Source: Photobacterium arenosum
Lineage (GTDB): Bacteria > Pseudomonadota > Gammaproteobacteria > Enterobacterales > Vibrionaceae
Assembly (NCBI RefSeq): GCF_014841115.1
Contig: NZ_JACYTP010000010.1
Location: 124,001 to 188,000, forward strand
Reading direction: 5' to 3'
Length of the DNA stretch: 64,000 nt
In this document: positions 1 to 8,180 of the stretch, piece after piece
Numbering within the stretch: position 1 is the stretch's first letter
Layout of the letters: every line of letters starts with the position of its first letter
Position numbers and translations under genes: made by a program
The notes under the pieces: model-generated
Databases searched by the model: none
Seen by the model: only the letters and a program-made list of their open reading frames with translations
Told to the model about the DNA's origin: nothing

Positions 1-427
1 TTGCATCAAACGCTTCATCCGTGGTAAACGGGCTGCCTGCAGGCAAATCCTGACTGCGAATTTTCAGCTGCGCTTTGCATACCTCGTCTGGTTTATCGAC
101 ATAATGCAGGCAGTGCTCAACACCTGTCGCGGCAATCAGGCCGGTAAACCACTGACGCTGCGACACCGTATTGGCCGGGAAATCCAGCACAACCGACATC
201 CCTTTGGCGAGCAAATCCTGAACATGCGGCTGTATGGTTTTCTTTAACCGCTCTGAATACTGGATGTAATCAGCCAGACTGCGAACCTCTTGCGGGTATA
301 AGGTGCTGAGCCACTCATCTTCTACCAGCAACACGGCCTGATGGGTTTTGGCAATCTGTGCCGCTAATGTGGATTTTCCCGCCGCCATTTTACCGCACAT
401 AAAATGCAGTGTAGGAATCGCAGTCAT
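1..427 (-). CDS. AAA-family P-loop kinase-like protein (partial, C-terminus outside window)
   Basis: The reverse strand from 427 reads MTAIPTLHFMCGKMAAGKST, with a Walker A motif GKMAAGKST at residues 12-20, followed by a VEDEWLS segment resembling the acidic second motif of small-molecule and zeta-toxin-like kinases. The gene runs off the left edge, so about 142 residues are visible. Two in-frame ATGs exist (433 and 427). AAGGAG abuts the first but lies six bases before the second, so 427 is preferred. It lies 36 bases after the PhzF-like stop, so it is probably the third gene of a leftward operon. The substrate cannot be told from what is visible; ATP-dependent phosphotransfer is inferred from the P-loop. 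Confidence 0.75.
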   Translation of the reverse strand, partial: MTAIPTLHFMCGKMAAGKSTLAAQIAKTHQAVLLVEDEWLSTLYPQEVRSLADYIQYSERLKKTIQPHVQDLLAKGMSVVLDFPANTVSQRQWFTGLIAATGVEHCLHYVDKPDEVCKAQLKIRSQDLPAGSPFTTDEAFDA

Positions 428-463
428 TCGCATCTCCTTGTGGTTAGCCTGCTCTTCAGGCAT

Positions 464-1213
464 TCAGACCGCTCCGCTCGGTTCATACCGATATACCTTA
501 CCGCCAACCCATAGTTGCCCTTCGGTTGCCTCCAGGTGGATCAGATTAGGGTATTCCGGATAGCCCATGTGAACGAAAGCCGGTTGTTCCAAAGGCAAAG
601 GCAGCGCCGCACAGCACACCGCGCAAGCCGGATCCTCCGGAATGTTATACAAGGGGTTAGATGCTCTGGCATGCCAGCCGTCGCCCGTGGACACATACAA
701 CACATAGCCACTGAAATTTTTCCCATGATTCCATGCAGCCAGTGTATCCAGATCAAAACGGACGGCGTTCAGGGCGGAGATGTCTTTCAGTTCGATACAC
801 CATTTGGGTTTACCGGCACTGAAAATTCCTGCACTCAGTATTTGACTGGCCTCCAGGCCAAACCAGCCAGGTTCAGGCTGACCGGTAAAATCGGGAGTGA
901 CTGCCGTCGACAAGGCCATACTAACGCTGACCACATCTCCGGATTTTCGTACGTCGCTGATACCCGCCCCGGTTTCGACACGAAACGCAGCCTGGGCAAT
1001 ATGGCTTGCCGCACCCAGTAGTGCGTGACCGCAAATCGGCGCTTCTTTTGAGTCCGGGTAAAAGAAACGAAACCGGACATCAGCTTGCTCGCTGGGCGAA
1101 ATCACAACAGTGACAGGAATACCAGAATCCATCGGATTTTCCGGTACTTCAGAGATCGCCATCAGATTACCGCCCACATCCTTGCGCTTACCAAATACAT
1201 TATAAATATGCAT
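464..1213 (-). CDS. PhzF-family isomerase/epimerase-like protein
   Basis: A 249-residue protein of the PhzF (diaminopimelate-epimerase-fold) family. Family hallmarks are an early FGK...GGN segment, a SEQADVRFRFFYP stretch holding the presumed catalytic acid (Glu42), and CGHALLGAA at 61-69, equal to the family CGHAT motif. It is slightly shorter than the typical 260-300 residues. Family members isomerise or epimerise small molecules; most genomic copies have unknown substrates, so a role in phenazine synthesis should not be assumed. It starts three bases after the stop of the DJ-1/PfpI-like gene, implying translational coupling, and is followed by the P-loop kinase gene. Confidence 0.85.
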   Translation of the reverse strand: MHIYNVFGKRKDVGGNLMAISEVPENPMDSGIPVTVVISPSEQADVRFRFFYPDSKEAPICGHALLGAASHIAQAAFRVETGAGISDVRKSGDVVSVSMALSTAVTPDFTGQPEPGWFGLEASQILSAGIFSAGKPKWCIELKDISALNAVRFDLDTLAAWNHGKNFSGYVLYVSTGDGWHARASNPLYNIPEDPACAVCCAALPLPLEQPAFVHMGYPEYPNLIHLEATEGQLWVGGKVYRYEPSGAV

Positions 1214-1216
1214 CTT

Positions 1217-1816
1217 TCAGTCCAGATAGGGTTCAACAACAGACAAACAACGATTTACCGTGTCTTCTTTCTCTCCGACCGGAGCCACATAGTGGATTGC
1301 GTTTTTAGCAGCCTCCACACTCGCTAATTTCGCGATGAGCCAGGTGGCAAGATACTGAGATGCCAGACAGCCTCCTGCTGTTGCGACCGACTCAGAGGCA
1401 TGAAAAGGCTGCTCAAGCACCACTAATCCGGCGTCCATCGCCCAGGGCTGAGTGGTCAGGTCGGTACAGACAGATGCGTTATCCAAAATGCCTAATGCCG
1501 GCAACAGCAGCACACCAGAACACTGAGTAGCAATCAGCTGTTTTTGCGGGCTCAGCGTTAAAGTGCTCATTAGTGATTGGTCGGCAACGATCTGTCGGGT
1601 CAGCGACCCGCTGCCGATGATGACTGCATCGGCCTGATTGGCGTAGGCCAGAGGTTGGTGGGCGGAGATGGTTAGTCCGTTCATTGAGGTTACTGTCGGC
1701 GTGGGACTGGTGATCTGCACCTGCCAGTTCTCGCTTTTCACCCGATTCAGTATTGAGTAAGCAACCAGCGAATCCAGTTCATTGAATCCTTCGAAAGTCA
1801 GTATGGCTATTTTCAT
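1217..1816 (-). CDS. DJ-1/PfpI family protein
   Basis: A 199-residue class I glutamine-amidotransferase-like protein. The N-terminus MKIAILTFEGFNELD supplies the conserved acidic residue (Glu13), GSGSLT (68-73) is an oxyanion-type loop, and TQCSGVLLLPALG places the nucleophile at Cys99 in the family elbow. The C-terminal ATAGGCLASQYLATWLI helix is typical of the PfpI/ThiJ group. Start at 1816 has AAGGA with seven-base spacing. Known relatives include isonitrile hydratases, glyoxalase III and transcriptional-regulator domains, so the reaction cannot be fixed. First gene of the operon with the PhzF-like and kinase genes. Confidence 0.85.
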   Translation of the reverse strand: MKIAILTFEGFNELDSLVAYSILNRVKSENWQVQITSPTPTVTSMNGLTISAHQPLAYANQADAVIIGSGSLTRQIVADQSLMSTLTLSPQKQLIATQCSGVLLLPALGILDNASVCTDLTTQPWAMDAGLVVLEQPFHASESVATAGGCLASQYLATWLIAKLASVEAAKNAIHYVAPVGEKEDTVNRCLSVVEPYLD

Positions 1817-1911
1817 TGCAGCATCCTTTGCAAAGCGGAGTGATACGCTAGATTAACGAAAGACAGATTACCCTGATTTAACAGCCAGTTGCCAGCCCGA
1901 ATTCACCCGGT

Positions 1912-2979
1912 TCATTGTCCTGGACGCGGCACATTTTCATCGCTGACATTCTGCTCCTGAATAATCTCTTCCGCCCACTCCTCATCTTCCGTCTCAGCTT
2001 GCAGGCCGTTCTCCTTTTGTGCGGCAGACGGTTCAAGATACAGCTCAGTAAATAAAGCGAAATGATCCGATCCAATAGACGGCAGACGCTGAATCTGACG
2101 CAGTCTGAAATGGTGGCTGTGGAATATATGATCCAAAGGCCAGCGCAGAAACGGATAGTCGGCATGGAAGGTATTAAACATGCCCCGCCCCACGCGCGGG
2201 TCCAGTAAGCCGCTGATCTTTCGAAATAACCGTGTGGTCGACGACCAGGCAACATCGTTCAAATCACCGGTCACAATAATCGGCTGTGCGCTGTCAGATA
2301 CACTGCGTGCCACCAGTATCAACTCGGCATCCCGTTCGGCCGAGGCCGGATTTTCAGTCGGGCTTGGTGGGGCTGGATGCAGAAAATGCATTCTGATTTT
2401 TTCGCCATAGGGAAGCACCAGCAACGCATGCATGGAAGGCACATCGTCTTCGATCAAAAACTCAACACTGGTATCCTCTAAAGGAAACCGGGCATAAACA
2501 TGCATGCCGTAGAGATTATCCAGGGGGCACTTCATGGTATAAGGCAGCTGAGTTTCAAGTGTATCCAACTGAGACTGCCACCAGTCATCCGATTCCAGCG
2601 TCACCAGCACATCGGCCTGATACTGATGCACCAATGTGATTAACTTATTCGCCTGACGGTTCGGTGTCAGCACATTGGCTGTGATGATTCGCAGCCGCCT
2701 ATGGCTGTTTTCACCGTTCGCCGTCTTCACTTCCTGACGCCAGATCCGCGTATAAGGCAAAATCCACCACAACTGCCAGCCCAGACACACAAAGCACACC
2801 ACAATAACCAGCCAGTGTGCGTGAGCAAAAGCATTAGCAATCAGCAGAAACAAAGCAAATACCGCCAGTTGCAGACGAGGAAAATCCCAGCCGCGCACCA
2901 GCCAGTGCGGATGCCGCCATAAGGGAAGCAGCGTGGCAATAACAAGTAACAACGTCAGAAACGTTAGCGCATCAACCAT
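1912..2979 (-). CDS. Membrane-anchored endonuclease/exonuclease/phosphatase (EEP) family protein
   Basis: About 355 residues. Three hydrophobic segments occupy roughly residues 3-77, followed by a metal-dependent EEP domain: TANVL near 100-104, TLESD near 127, TGDLND at 237-242, LDHIF at 282-286 and GSDH at 303-306, the usual metal and catalytic positions. The family cleaves phosphodiester or phosphomonoester bonds in DNA, phospholipids or inositides; the substrate here is unknown. The membrane anchor probably places the domain in the periplasm. The tail after 320 is acidic and low-complexity. An upstream ATG at 3003 is possible, but 2979 gives the better hydrophobic start and has GAG eight bases before it. 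Confidence 0.8.
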   Translation of the reverse strand: MVDALTFLTLLLVIATLLPLWRHPHWLVRGWDFPRLQLAVFALFLLIANAFAHAHWLVIVVCFVCLGWQLWWILPYTRIWRQEVKTANGENSHRRLRIITANVLTPNRQANKLITLVHQYQADVLVTLESDDWWQSQLDTLETQLPYTMKCPLDNLYGMHVYARFPLEDTSVEFLIEDDVPSMHALLVLPYGEKIRMHFLHPAPPSPTENPASAERDAELILVARSVSDSAQPIIVTGDLNDVAWSSTTRLFRKISGLLDPRVGRGMFNTFHADYPFLRWPLDHIFHSHHFRLRQIQRLPSIGSDHFALFTELYLEPSAAQKENGLQAETEDEEWAEEIIQEQNVSDENVPRPGQ

Positions 2980-3112
2980 AACATTTGCTCTGAAACCCAA
3001 CATTCACCATTCGGCCCATGCAGGAAGGTAGTGCTTCCTGCCCTAAGTATTGAGTTTAGAAGGTGTTTTCACACTGGGGATATTTCAGCTAGATCCGCTT
3101 CACAATGACTCA

Positions 3113-3697
3113 TCATTCATCCGCTTTTTTACTCACAATCTCTGGCTGGCTAATGGGTTGAGCTTGGCGATCAAAAAAGGGATTCGGGCGTCCTTTTCCG
3201 GTCAGTTTCCAGCCCAGGATTTTCAGCATTACGCGAATCATCATTGGCCAGATGCGATTATTCCGCAGTATGTCTTCAGGCAATGGCGGGTTGGCATGTT
3301 GCGGGTAGGCATGCGCACGCACCGGACCAAGCCGCTCTTCCGTTCTGTCCTGTGCTGATATCACTTTTTCGATTAAGCCAACAAAAGGAAAACCAGGTTT
3401 GAGGGTGTTCGCAATGGGCGTATTGCAACATCCGGCATACCAGCGAAATAAGCCTTCCGGTGTCAACCGTAAACAGCGAATGTGCTCACTGCCATTTGTC
3501 CATTGCACGCTGGCCGGACTGAGCTGAAAAATCGCCGTACCACGATGCGCCGTGAGTATCCGTTCAGGCGACAACTGCTCGGCAAATGCCTGACAATCTT
3601 TGCAATAGCACACCACGCGGTTGCCGGACGACGGCGCGGGCACATCGGCTTTTCCCTGTATCTGACCGCATTCACAACTCAGCTGAATTGTCGCCAT
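3113..3697 (-). CDS. DUF6151-like zinc-binding protein related to GFA/CENP-V domains
   Basis: A 194-residue protein with a Gfa-like cysteine pattern: SCECG (Cys8, Cys10), VVCYCKDCQ (Cys30, Cys32, Cys35) and AGCCNTP (Cys90, Cys91). These probably bind structural zinc as in the glutathione-dependent formaldehyde-activating/CENP-V fold. A basic proline-rich C-terminal tail follows. No enzymatic residues specific to formaldehyde activation are evident, so function is unknown. The start at 3697 has AGGGAG with about eight bases spacing. It is transcribed leftward and alone. Confidence 0.7.
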   Translation of the reverse strand: MATIQLSCECGQIQGKADVPAPSSGNRVVCYCKDCQAFAEQLSPERILTAHRGTAIFQLSPASVQWTNGSEHIRCLRLTPEGLFRWYAGCCNTPIANTLKPGFPFVGLIEKVISAQDRTEERLGPVRAHAYPQHANPPLPEDILRNNRIWPMMIRVMLKILGWKLTGKGRPNPFFDRQAQPISQPEIVSKKADE

Positions 3698-3928
3698 GCT
3701 GCTTTCTCCCTGTTCAATGATATTTATTGTGTTGTCGCTGACGGGTTTGTCTGCTGGTTACTATAAAGCCAGCGTAATCAATCATGCACACATCACTCTG
3801 TTTTAACGTAATTCGTGTGCATTACACCACATTTCCTCAACTCGACGATTTCAACGTTATCCCGGCCAGACACATTTTGGCTGACCTCAGTTATAGTGTT
3901 ACAACCTGTCAGTAAAAGAGACACGTCA

Positions 3929-4537
3929 ATGCCGGATAAGCTCAACGATTTCAGTACCAAACTGCTCATCAATCAGGCGTTAATTGATCATCAAATCGCC
4001 TGCAGAGAATTGCTGTACGACTTTAATCACTCGCGCCCCAGTGAGCAGCAAAAACGGCAAGACATCCTGAGCAAGATCCTCAAACAATGCCAGGGCACAC
4101 ATATTGAACCGCCCTTTCGCTGCGATATGGGCAGTAATCTCTCTATTGGTAAAGGCGGGTTTATTAATTACGGTCTGATTGTGCTGGATATTGCACCCGT
4201 CTCTATTGGCGACCATGTGCTGATTGGCCCAAACGTTCAGCTTTGTGCGGCCGGCCATCCGGTGCTGTTATCGGAACGGGTACAACCCTATGCCTGTGGC
4301 GATCCCATCACGATTGGCAATCATGTGTGGATTGGTGCTGGTTCCATTGTGCTCGGAGGGGTTTCGATTGGCGATAACACAGTGATTGGCGCAGGCAGTA
4401 TCGTGGTGAAAGACATCCCTTCAAATGTGATCGCTGCCGGTAACCCGTGCAAAGTTCTCAGAAACATCGATCATGGTCAGTTACCCACAGAAGAAGAGAT
4501 TCAGGCGTTATATCAGCAATTAGGGTTAAAAGAGTAA
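3929..4537 (+). CDS. Sugar O-acetyltransferase, LacA/Maa (left-handed beta-helix) family
   Basis: A 202-residue acetyl-CoA-dependent O-acetyltransferase. It has an alpha-helical N-terminal cap (about 1-60) and hexapeptide repeats of the IGDHVLIG / IGNHVWIG / IGDNTVIG type building a left-handed beta-helix. NVQLCAAGHP supplies the catalytic histidine (His110). The C-terminal AGNPCKVLR is the family cap before the tail. Relatives acetylate maltose, galactosides or Nod-factor sugars; the acceptor cannot be told. The start at 3929 is preferred because AAAGAG precedes it by eight bases; a further upstream in-frame ATG at 3815 would add non-conserved sequence. It converges on the immunity array. 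Confidence 0.88.
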   Translation: MPDKLNDFSTKLLINQALIDHQIACRELLYDFNHSRPSEQQKRQDILSKILKQCQGTHIEPPFRCDMGSNLSIGKGGFINYGLIVLDIAPVSIGDHVLIGPNVQLCAAGHPVLLSERVQPYACGDPITIGNHVWIGAGSIVLGGVSIGDNTVIGAGSIVVKDIPSNVIAAGNPCKVLRNIDHGQLPTEEEIQALYQQLGLKE

Positions 4538-4585
4538 ATGTCCATCCTTAAACATCATTGCTGACAACGGATATTGTTTTCTCTA

Positions 4586-5209
4586 TTACAAATCGTCATC
4601 AATATCATCGTCTTCTTCAAAGGCAGATCCGATAAACCAGTCATCAACACGGCGAAAGCCTAAACCACTGAGGTCAGCAGCTCTGAGGGCTGCAACGACA
4701 GATTCATGAAACAGAAAAGTTGGGTCTTCTCTCAATCGAAAAACCAATCTTTTTTCTAAAGGCACTTGATCCAGCACCTCTTCATCTAACGACAGTTTCA
4801 ATAGAGTAAACCTGTCACCGACATAGGTTCCAGATATTTCACTGCGTTTCTTATGAATCGCTTGATGATGATTCCAGATATGCATGTAATAGTGTTCTGA
4901 CCAAATTTTATCACCATTGACGATATTGGTTTGATAAAAATCCACGCCAGGTAAGTTAAACGGTGCCAGAACTTGCCTGAATTTTTCAGAGACCAATTGT
5001 TCAGCGGTTTCATGATAGTCACACGGCTGAAACTTAGCGCGATTACCTTCAGATATACCTACCCGACCCGGCCCCAGCACTTTTCGGTGAATAGGAAAAA
5101 GAGACATTAATCTCTCTAACCCATCATCTGAACCTTCAACTTGATCTAACATATAACTCGTTGCACGACCACTTTCGTTTAACATGTAGTATTGGCTATC
5201 ATATTTCAT
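4586..5209 (-). CDS. Imm11-like immunity protein, paralog 1 (type A)
   Basis: A 207-residue soluble protein, the last of five tandem paralogs downstream of the AHH-tipped effector. It begins MKYDSQYYML and carries the shared core PCDYHETAEQLVSEKF, YYMHIWNHH and a C-terminal LFHESVVAAL...GLGFRRVD block that I recognise from the DUF1629/Imm11 immunity family, plus an acidic tail EEDDDIDDDL. The family is known from poly-immunity loci of polymorphic toxins. It is almost identical to paralog 3 (6064-6690); the two are the A copies of a duplicated two-gene module. It probably neutralises a related nuclease toxin, its own or an incoming one; this is inference from position and family. Confidence 0.75.
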   Translation of the reverse strand: MKYDSQYYMLNESGRATSYMLDQVEGSDDGLERLMSLFPIHRKVLGPGRVGISEGNRAKFQPCDYHETAEQLVSEKFRQVLAPFNLPGVDFYQTNIVNGDKIWSEHYYMHIWNHHQAIHKKRSEISGTYVGDRFTLLKLSLDEEVLDQVPLEKRLVFRLREDPTFLFHESVVAALRAADLSGLGFRRVDDWFIGSAFEEDDDIDDDL

Positions 5210-5331
5210 TTTCTTGCCATCACACGATTCGCCTTCTCATTGACCATCTCTCAAAACGTTAATAATCCAGAATATTGAAATTACATATGGCCACCAGAAA
5301 CACTTTAGGCAGCCATTGTAGTAATAGTCTG

Positions 5332-5928
5332 TTATTCAAAGGCCGAACCAATTGACCATTCATCTACCCGCTGAAAACTCAAACCTGTGAGATTTACCTC
5401 ACGAAGTGCTTGCACAACTGTTTCATGGAACAGAAATTTAGGCTTCTCTTCCAATGTGAATACTAATCGTTTTTCTAGGGGGATTTTATCTAGTACATTT
5501 TCATCCAATGACAACACCTCTAACGTAAAATCATCATCTACATAAGTGCCATCTATTTTTGACCGTCCATGATGGATTGCTTTGTGATGATTCCAGATAT
5601 GCATGTAATAGTGTTCTGACCAAATTTTATCACCATTGACGATATTGGTTTGATAAAAATCTACGCCTGGTAAATTAAACGGTGCAAGAACTTGTCTGAA
5701 TTTTTCAGAAACCAATTGTTCTGCGGTTTCATGATAGTCACAAGGTTGAAATTTGGCGTGATTACCTTCTGTAATTTCAACAACGCCAGGGCCAAGAACA
5801 TGATTTTTCAAGGACCATAGAGACATTAAATGGTCTAACCCTTCATCAGAATCCTCCGCCATATCTAACATATATGCGCCTGACTCATGATTTTCTCTCA
5901 AAATATAGTACTGACTGTCATATTTCAT
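5332..5928 (-). CDS. Imm11-like immunity protein, paralog 2 (type B)
   Basis: A 198-residue member of the array, starting MKYDSQYYILRENHESG. N-terminal and C-terminal thirds match paralog 4 (its module partner), but the central block PCDYHETAEQLVSEKF through YYMHIWNHH is that of paralog 1, including a 77-base stretch identical in DNA (5585-5661 against 4866-4942). This mosaic suggests gene conversion between neighbours. It ends GSAFE without the acidic tail of type A. The MKYD start is used for consistency with the paralogs; an ATG five codons upstream is also possible. Confidence 0.75.
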   Translation of the reverse strand: MKYDSQYYILRENHESGAYMLDMAEDSDEGLDHLMSLWSLKNHVLGPGVVEITEGNHAKFQPCDYHETAEQLVSEKFRQVLAPFNLPGVDFYQTNIVNGDKIWSEHYYMHIWNHHKAIHHGRSKIDGTYVDDDFTLEVLSLDENVLDKIPLEKRLVFTLEEKPKFLFHETVVQALREVNLTGLSFQRVDEWSIGSAFE

Positions 5929-6020
5929 ATTATTACCATACATGTAACTTCCAGATGAACCTGACTAGCCCCAGGCCTCTGAATCAAAGTTTATTACATT
6001 CAGCCGTATCCATCATTAAA

Positions 6021-6036
6021 GCCCCAGTGAAGGGGC
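6021..6036 (-). terminator. Hairpin between immunity modules (weak terminator or attenuator)
   Basis: GCCCCAGTGAAGGGGC: a five-base G:C stem with a six-base loop. On the reverse strand it is followed by TTTAATG, a short T-run. It lies after paralog 3 and before paralog 2 in the direction of transcription and could reduce read-through between modules. Confidence 0.45.
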
Positions 6037-6063
6037 CGACATTAATCACATTATTTATAGCGA

Positions 6064-6690
6064 TTACAAATCATCATAAAAATCATCGTCGTCATCTTCA
6101 AAGGCAGATCCGATCGACCAGCTATCAACACGGCGAAAGCCTAAGCCACTGAGGTCAGCGGCACTGAGGGCTGCAACGACAGACTCATGAAACAGAAAAG
6201 TTGGGTCTTCTCTCAATCGAAAAACCAATCTTTTTTCTAAAGGTACTTGAACCAGCACCTCTTCATCTAACGACAGTTTCAATAGAGTAAACCTGTCACC
6301 GACATAGGTTCCAGATATTTCACTGCGTTTCTTATGAATCGCTTGATAATGATTCCAGATATGCATGTAATAGTGTTCTGACCAAATTTTATCGCCATTG
6401 ACGATATTGGTTTGATAAAAGTCCACGCCAGGTAAGTTAAACGGCGCCAGAACTTGCCTGAATCTTTCAGATACCAGCTGCTCTGCGGTTTCATGATAGT
6501 CACACGGTTGGAACTTGGCGCGATTACCCTCCGATATGCCTACCCGACCCGCCCCAAGCACTTTTCGGTGAATAGGGAAAAGAGACATTAACCTCTCTAA
6601 TCCATCATCTGAACCTTCAATTTGGTTTAACATGTAACTAGTCGAATCACCACTCTCTCCCAGAGTATAATATTCACTATCATATTTCAT
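6064..6690 (-). CDS. Imm11-like immunity protein, paralog 3 (type A)
   Basis: A 208-residue paralog, near-identical to paralog 1 over almost the whole length, differing at scattered residues near the N-terminus (SEYYTLGESGDSTS) and in the tail (EDDDDDFYDDL). It starts at MKYDSEYY, preceded by the same GGCAAGAAA leader as paralog 1; an ATG 26 codons upstream adds sequence absent from paralog 1 and is not favoured. It is cotranscribed with paralog 4, about 120 bases downstream of it. A recently duplicated copy is expected either to be redundant or to be diverging toward another toxin variant. Confidence 0.75.
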   Translation of the reverse strand: MKYDSEYYTLGESGDSTSYMLNQIEGSDDGLERLMSLFPIHRKVLGAGRVGISEGNRAKFQPCDYHETAEQLVSERFRQVLAPFNLPGVDFYQTNIVNGDKIWSEHYYMHIWNHYQAIHKKRSEISGTYVGDRFTLLKLSLDEEVLVQVPLEKRLVFRLREDPTFLFHESVVAALSAADLSGLGFRRVDSWSIGSAFEDDDDDFYDDL

Positions 6691-6813
6691 TTTCTTGCCA
6701 TTATACGATTTGTCTTCAAATCGACTATCTCTCAACCTATTGACAATTCTGAATATTGAAAAAAACATATGGCCACCAGAAGCACTTTAGGCAGCCATTG
6801 TAGTAATAGTCTG

Positions 6814-7410
6814 TTATTCAAAAGCCGAACCAATTGACCATTCATCTACCCTCAGAAAACTCAAACCTGTGAGATTAGCCTCACGAAGTACCTGCACAAC
6901 TGTTTCATGGAATAAAAATGTTGGGTCTTCTTCTAACCTGAAGACGAGACGTTCTTCAAGTGGAATCTTATCTAAAACATTTTCATCAAGTGATAAAGAT
7001 TCTAATATAAAATCATCATCAATATAAGTACCATCTATCTTTGATCTTCCTTTATGAATTGCTCTATGATGATGCCAGATATGCATATAATAATGTTCAG
7101 TCCACGTTTTACTTCCGCTAACAATATTTGTTTGGTAAAAATCCATACCAGGTAAATTAAACGCCTGTAAAACCTGTCTAAATTTTTCAGAGACTAATTG
7201 CTCGGCTGTTTCATGATAATCACATGGCGTAAATTTATTGGAATCACCCTCCAATACTTCTACAACACCAGGCCCTAATACACGCCGCTTGATCGAACGA
7301 AGTGACATTAGATGCTCTAATCCTTCGTCTGAATCTTCATCCTGGCCGAGCATATATGCACCTGATTCATGATTTTCTCTCAATATATAGTACTGACTGT
7401 CGTATTTCAT
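6814..7410 (-). CDS. Imm11-like immunity protein, paralog 4 (type B)
   Basis: A 198-residue type B paralog (MKYDSQYYILRENHESGAYML...). Compared with paralog 2 it keeps an apparently unconverted centre: FTPCDYHETAEQ, VLQAFNLPGMDFYQTN, SGSKTWTEHYYMHIWHHH. It shares the C-terminal LFHETVVQ block and the GSAFE end. Its DNA is more A+T-rich than the type A copies in the central part. It heads the second duplicated module, just after a GCCCC/GGGGC hairpin (7501-7516) that separates it from paralog 5. Confidence 0.75.
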   Translation of the reverse strand: MKYDSQYYILRENHESGAYMLGQDEDSDEGLEHLMSLRSIKRRVLGPGVVEVLEGDSNKFTPCDYHETAEQLVSEKFRQVLQAFNLPGMDFYQTNIVSGSKTWTEHYYMHIWHHHRAIHKGRSKIDGTYIDDDFILESLSLDENVLDKIPLEERLVFRLEEDPTFLFHETVVQVLREANLTGLSFLRVDEWSIGSAFE

Positions 7411-7500
7411 ATTATTTTCGTACATGTCATTTCCAGATGAACTTACCTAGCCACAGTCTCTGAGTAAAAGATCATTACATCTCGCGAATATTTCATTAAA

Positions 7501-7516
7501 GCCCCACTGAAGGGGC
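7501..7516 (-). terminator. Hairpin between effector/paralog 5 and module copy 2
   Basis: GCCCCACTGAAGGGGC, the equivalent of the hairpin at 6021, again followed on the reverse strand by TTTAATG. It sits after paralog 5, so the effector plus paralog 5 may form one transcript and each module another, or partial read-through may grade immunity levels. Confidence 0.45.
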
Positions 7517-7543
7517 CAACATCAATCACCTGGTTAGTATCAA

Positions 7544-8179
7544 TTACAAATTGTTATAAAAATCGTCTTCCTCTTCTTCTGTAGCAAAAGCAGAGCCTGG
7601 CCCCCAGTTCTGAATGTTCAGAAAATTAACACCAGTCAACCCAGCCGCTTTTAACGCAACAACAACTGACTCATGGTAGAGATAGTGGGGTTTTTCATGA
7701 AGCCTGAATACCAAGCGCTCGTGTAAAGGAACCAAATCTAAAACTTCTTCGTTCAATGTCATCTTTTTCAAATCAAATCGATCATTCTCATACGTACCAT
7801 CATAGACAGATCGCTTCGGATGTAAGGCTCGATGATTTTGCCAAATATGAATCAGATAATGCTCTTTCCAGATATTCCCTCGATTTTCTATATAAGCAGG
7901 GTAAAAATCGACTCCGGGGAGCTGAAATGAATCCAATATGTTTTTAAATTTTTCAGACACTAGACCTGCTGGCAAGACTTCATGATAATCACAAGGTTTA
8001 AAGTTGCCATTATCTCCAAGAGTAATATTTATATACCCCGGGCCAAGAACTTGACGCTTTATTGAACGCATAGCTAACAATCTTGACAAACCTTCATCAG
8101 ATTTTTTATTTTTAACCAGCATATAGGGTCCAGATTGGCTATCCTCGGTCAACAAATAATACTGTCTGTCATAATTCAT
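7544..8179 (-). CDS. Imm11-like immunity protein, paralog 5 (toxin-adjacent, probably cognate)
   Basis: A 211-residue paralog, the most divergent of the five (MNYDRQYYLLTEDSQSGPYML, PCDYHEVLPAGLVSEKF, YLIHIWQNH, LYHESVVVAL, tail EEEEDDFYNNL). The ATG at 8179 lies one base beyond the effector stop codon, so translation is probably coupled. A TTG four codons upstream would overlap the effector and is less likely given that the paralogs begin MKYD. In polymorphic toxin systems the gene directly behind the toxin usually encodes the cognate immunity protein, so this is the best candidate inhibitor of the AHH nuclease tip. Confidence 0.8.
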   Translation of the reverse strand: MNYDRQYYLLTEDSQSGPYMLVKNKKSDEGLSRLLAMRSIKRQVLGPGYINITLGDNGNFKPCDYHEVLPAGLVSEKFKNILDSFQLPGVDFYPAYIENRGNIWKEHYLIHIWQNHRALHPKRSVYDGTYENDRFDLKKMTLNEEVLDLVPLHERLVFRLHEKPHYLYHESVVVALKAAGLTGVNFLNIQNWGPGSAFATEEEEDDFYNNL

Positions 8180-8180
8180 A

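Larger units (their letters stand above)
4586..6036 (-). repeat. Duplicated immunity module, copy 1 (hairpin + type B + type A)
   Basis: This segment (paralogs 2 and 1 with the hairpin before them) repeats at 6064-7516 with an offset of about 1,480 bases. The intergenic stretch GGCCACCAGAAACACTTTAG (5289 on) recurs at 6771 with one difference, continuing as TAGTAATAGTCTGTTATTCA in both, which shows that the duplication took in non-coding DNA. The repeat unit is thus two genes, not one. Confidence 0.8.
6064..7516 (-). repeat. Duplicated immunity module, copy 2 (hairpin + type B + type A)
   Basis: Second copy of the two-gene immunity module (paralogs 4 and 3 plus leading hairpin). See the copy at 4586-6036. 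Type A genes are nearly identical between copies, while type B genes differ most in the middle third. Confidence 0.8.
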
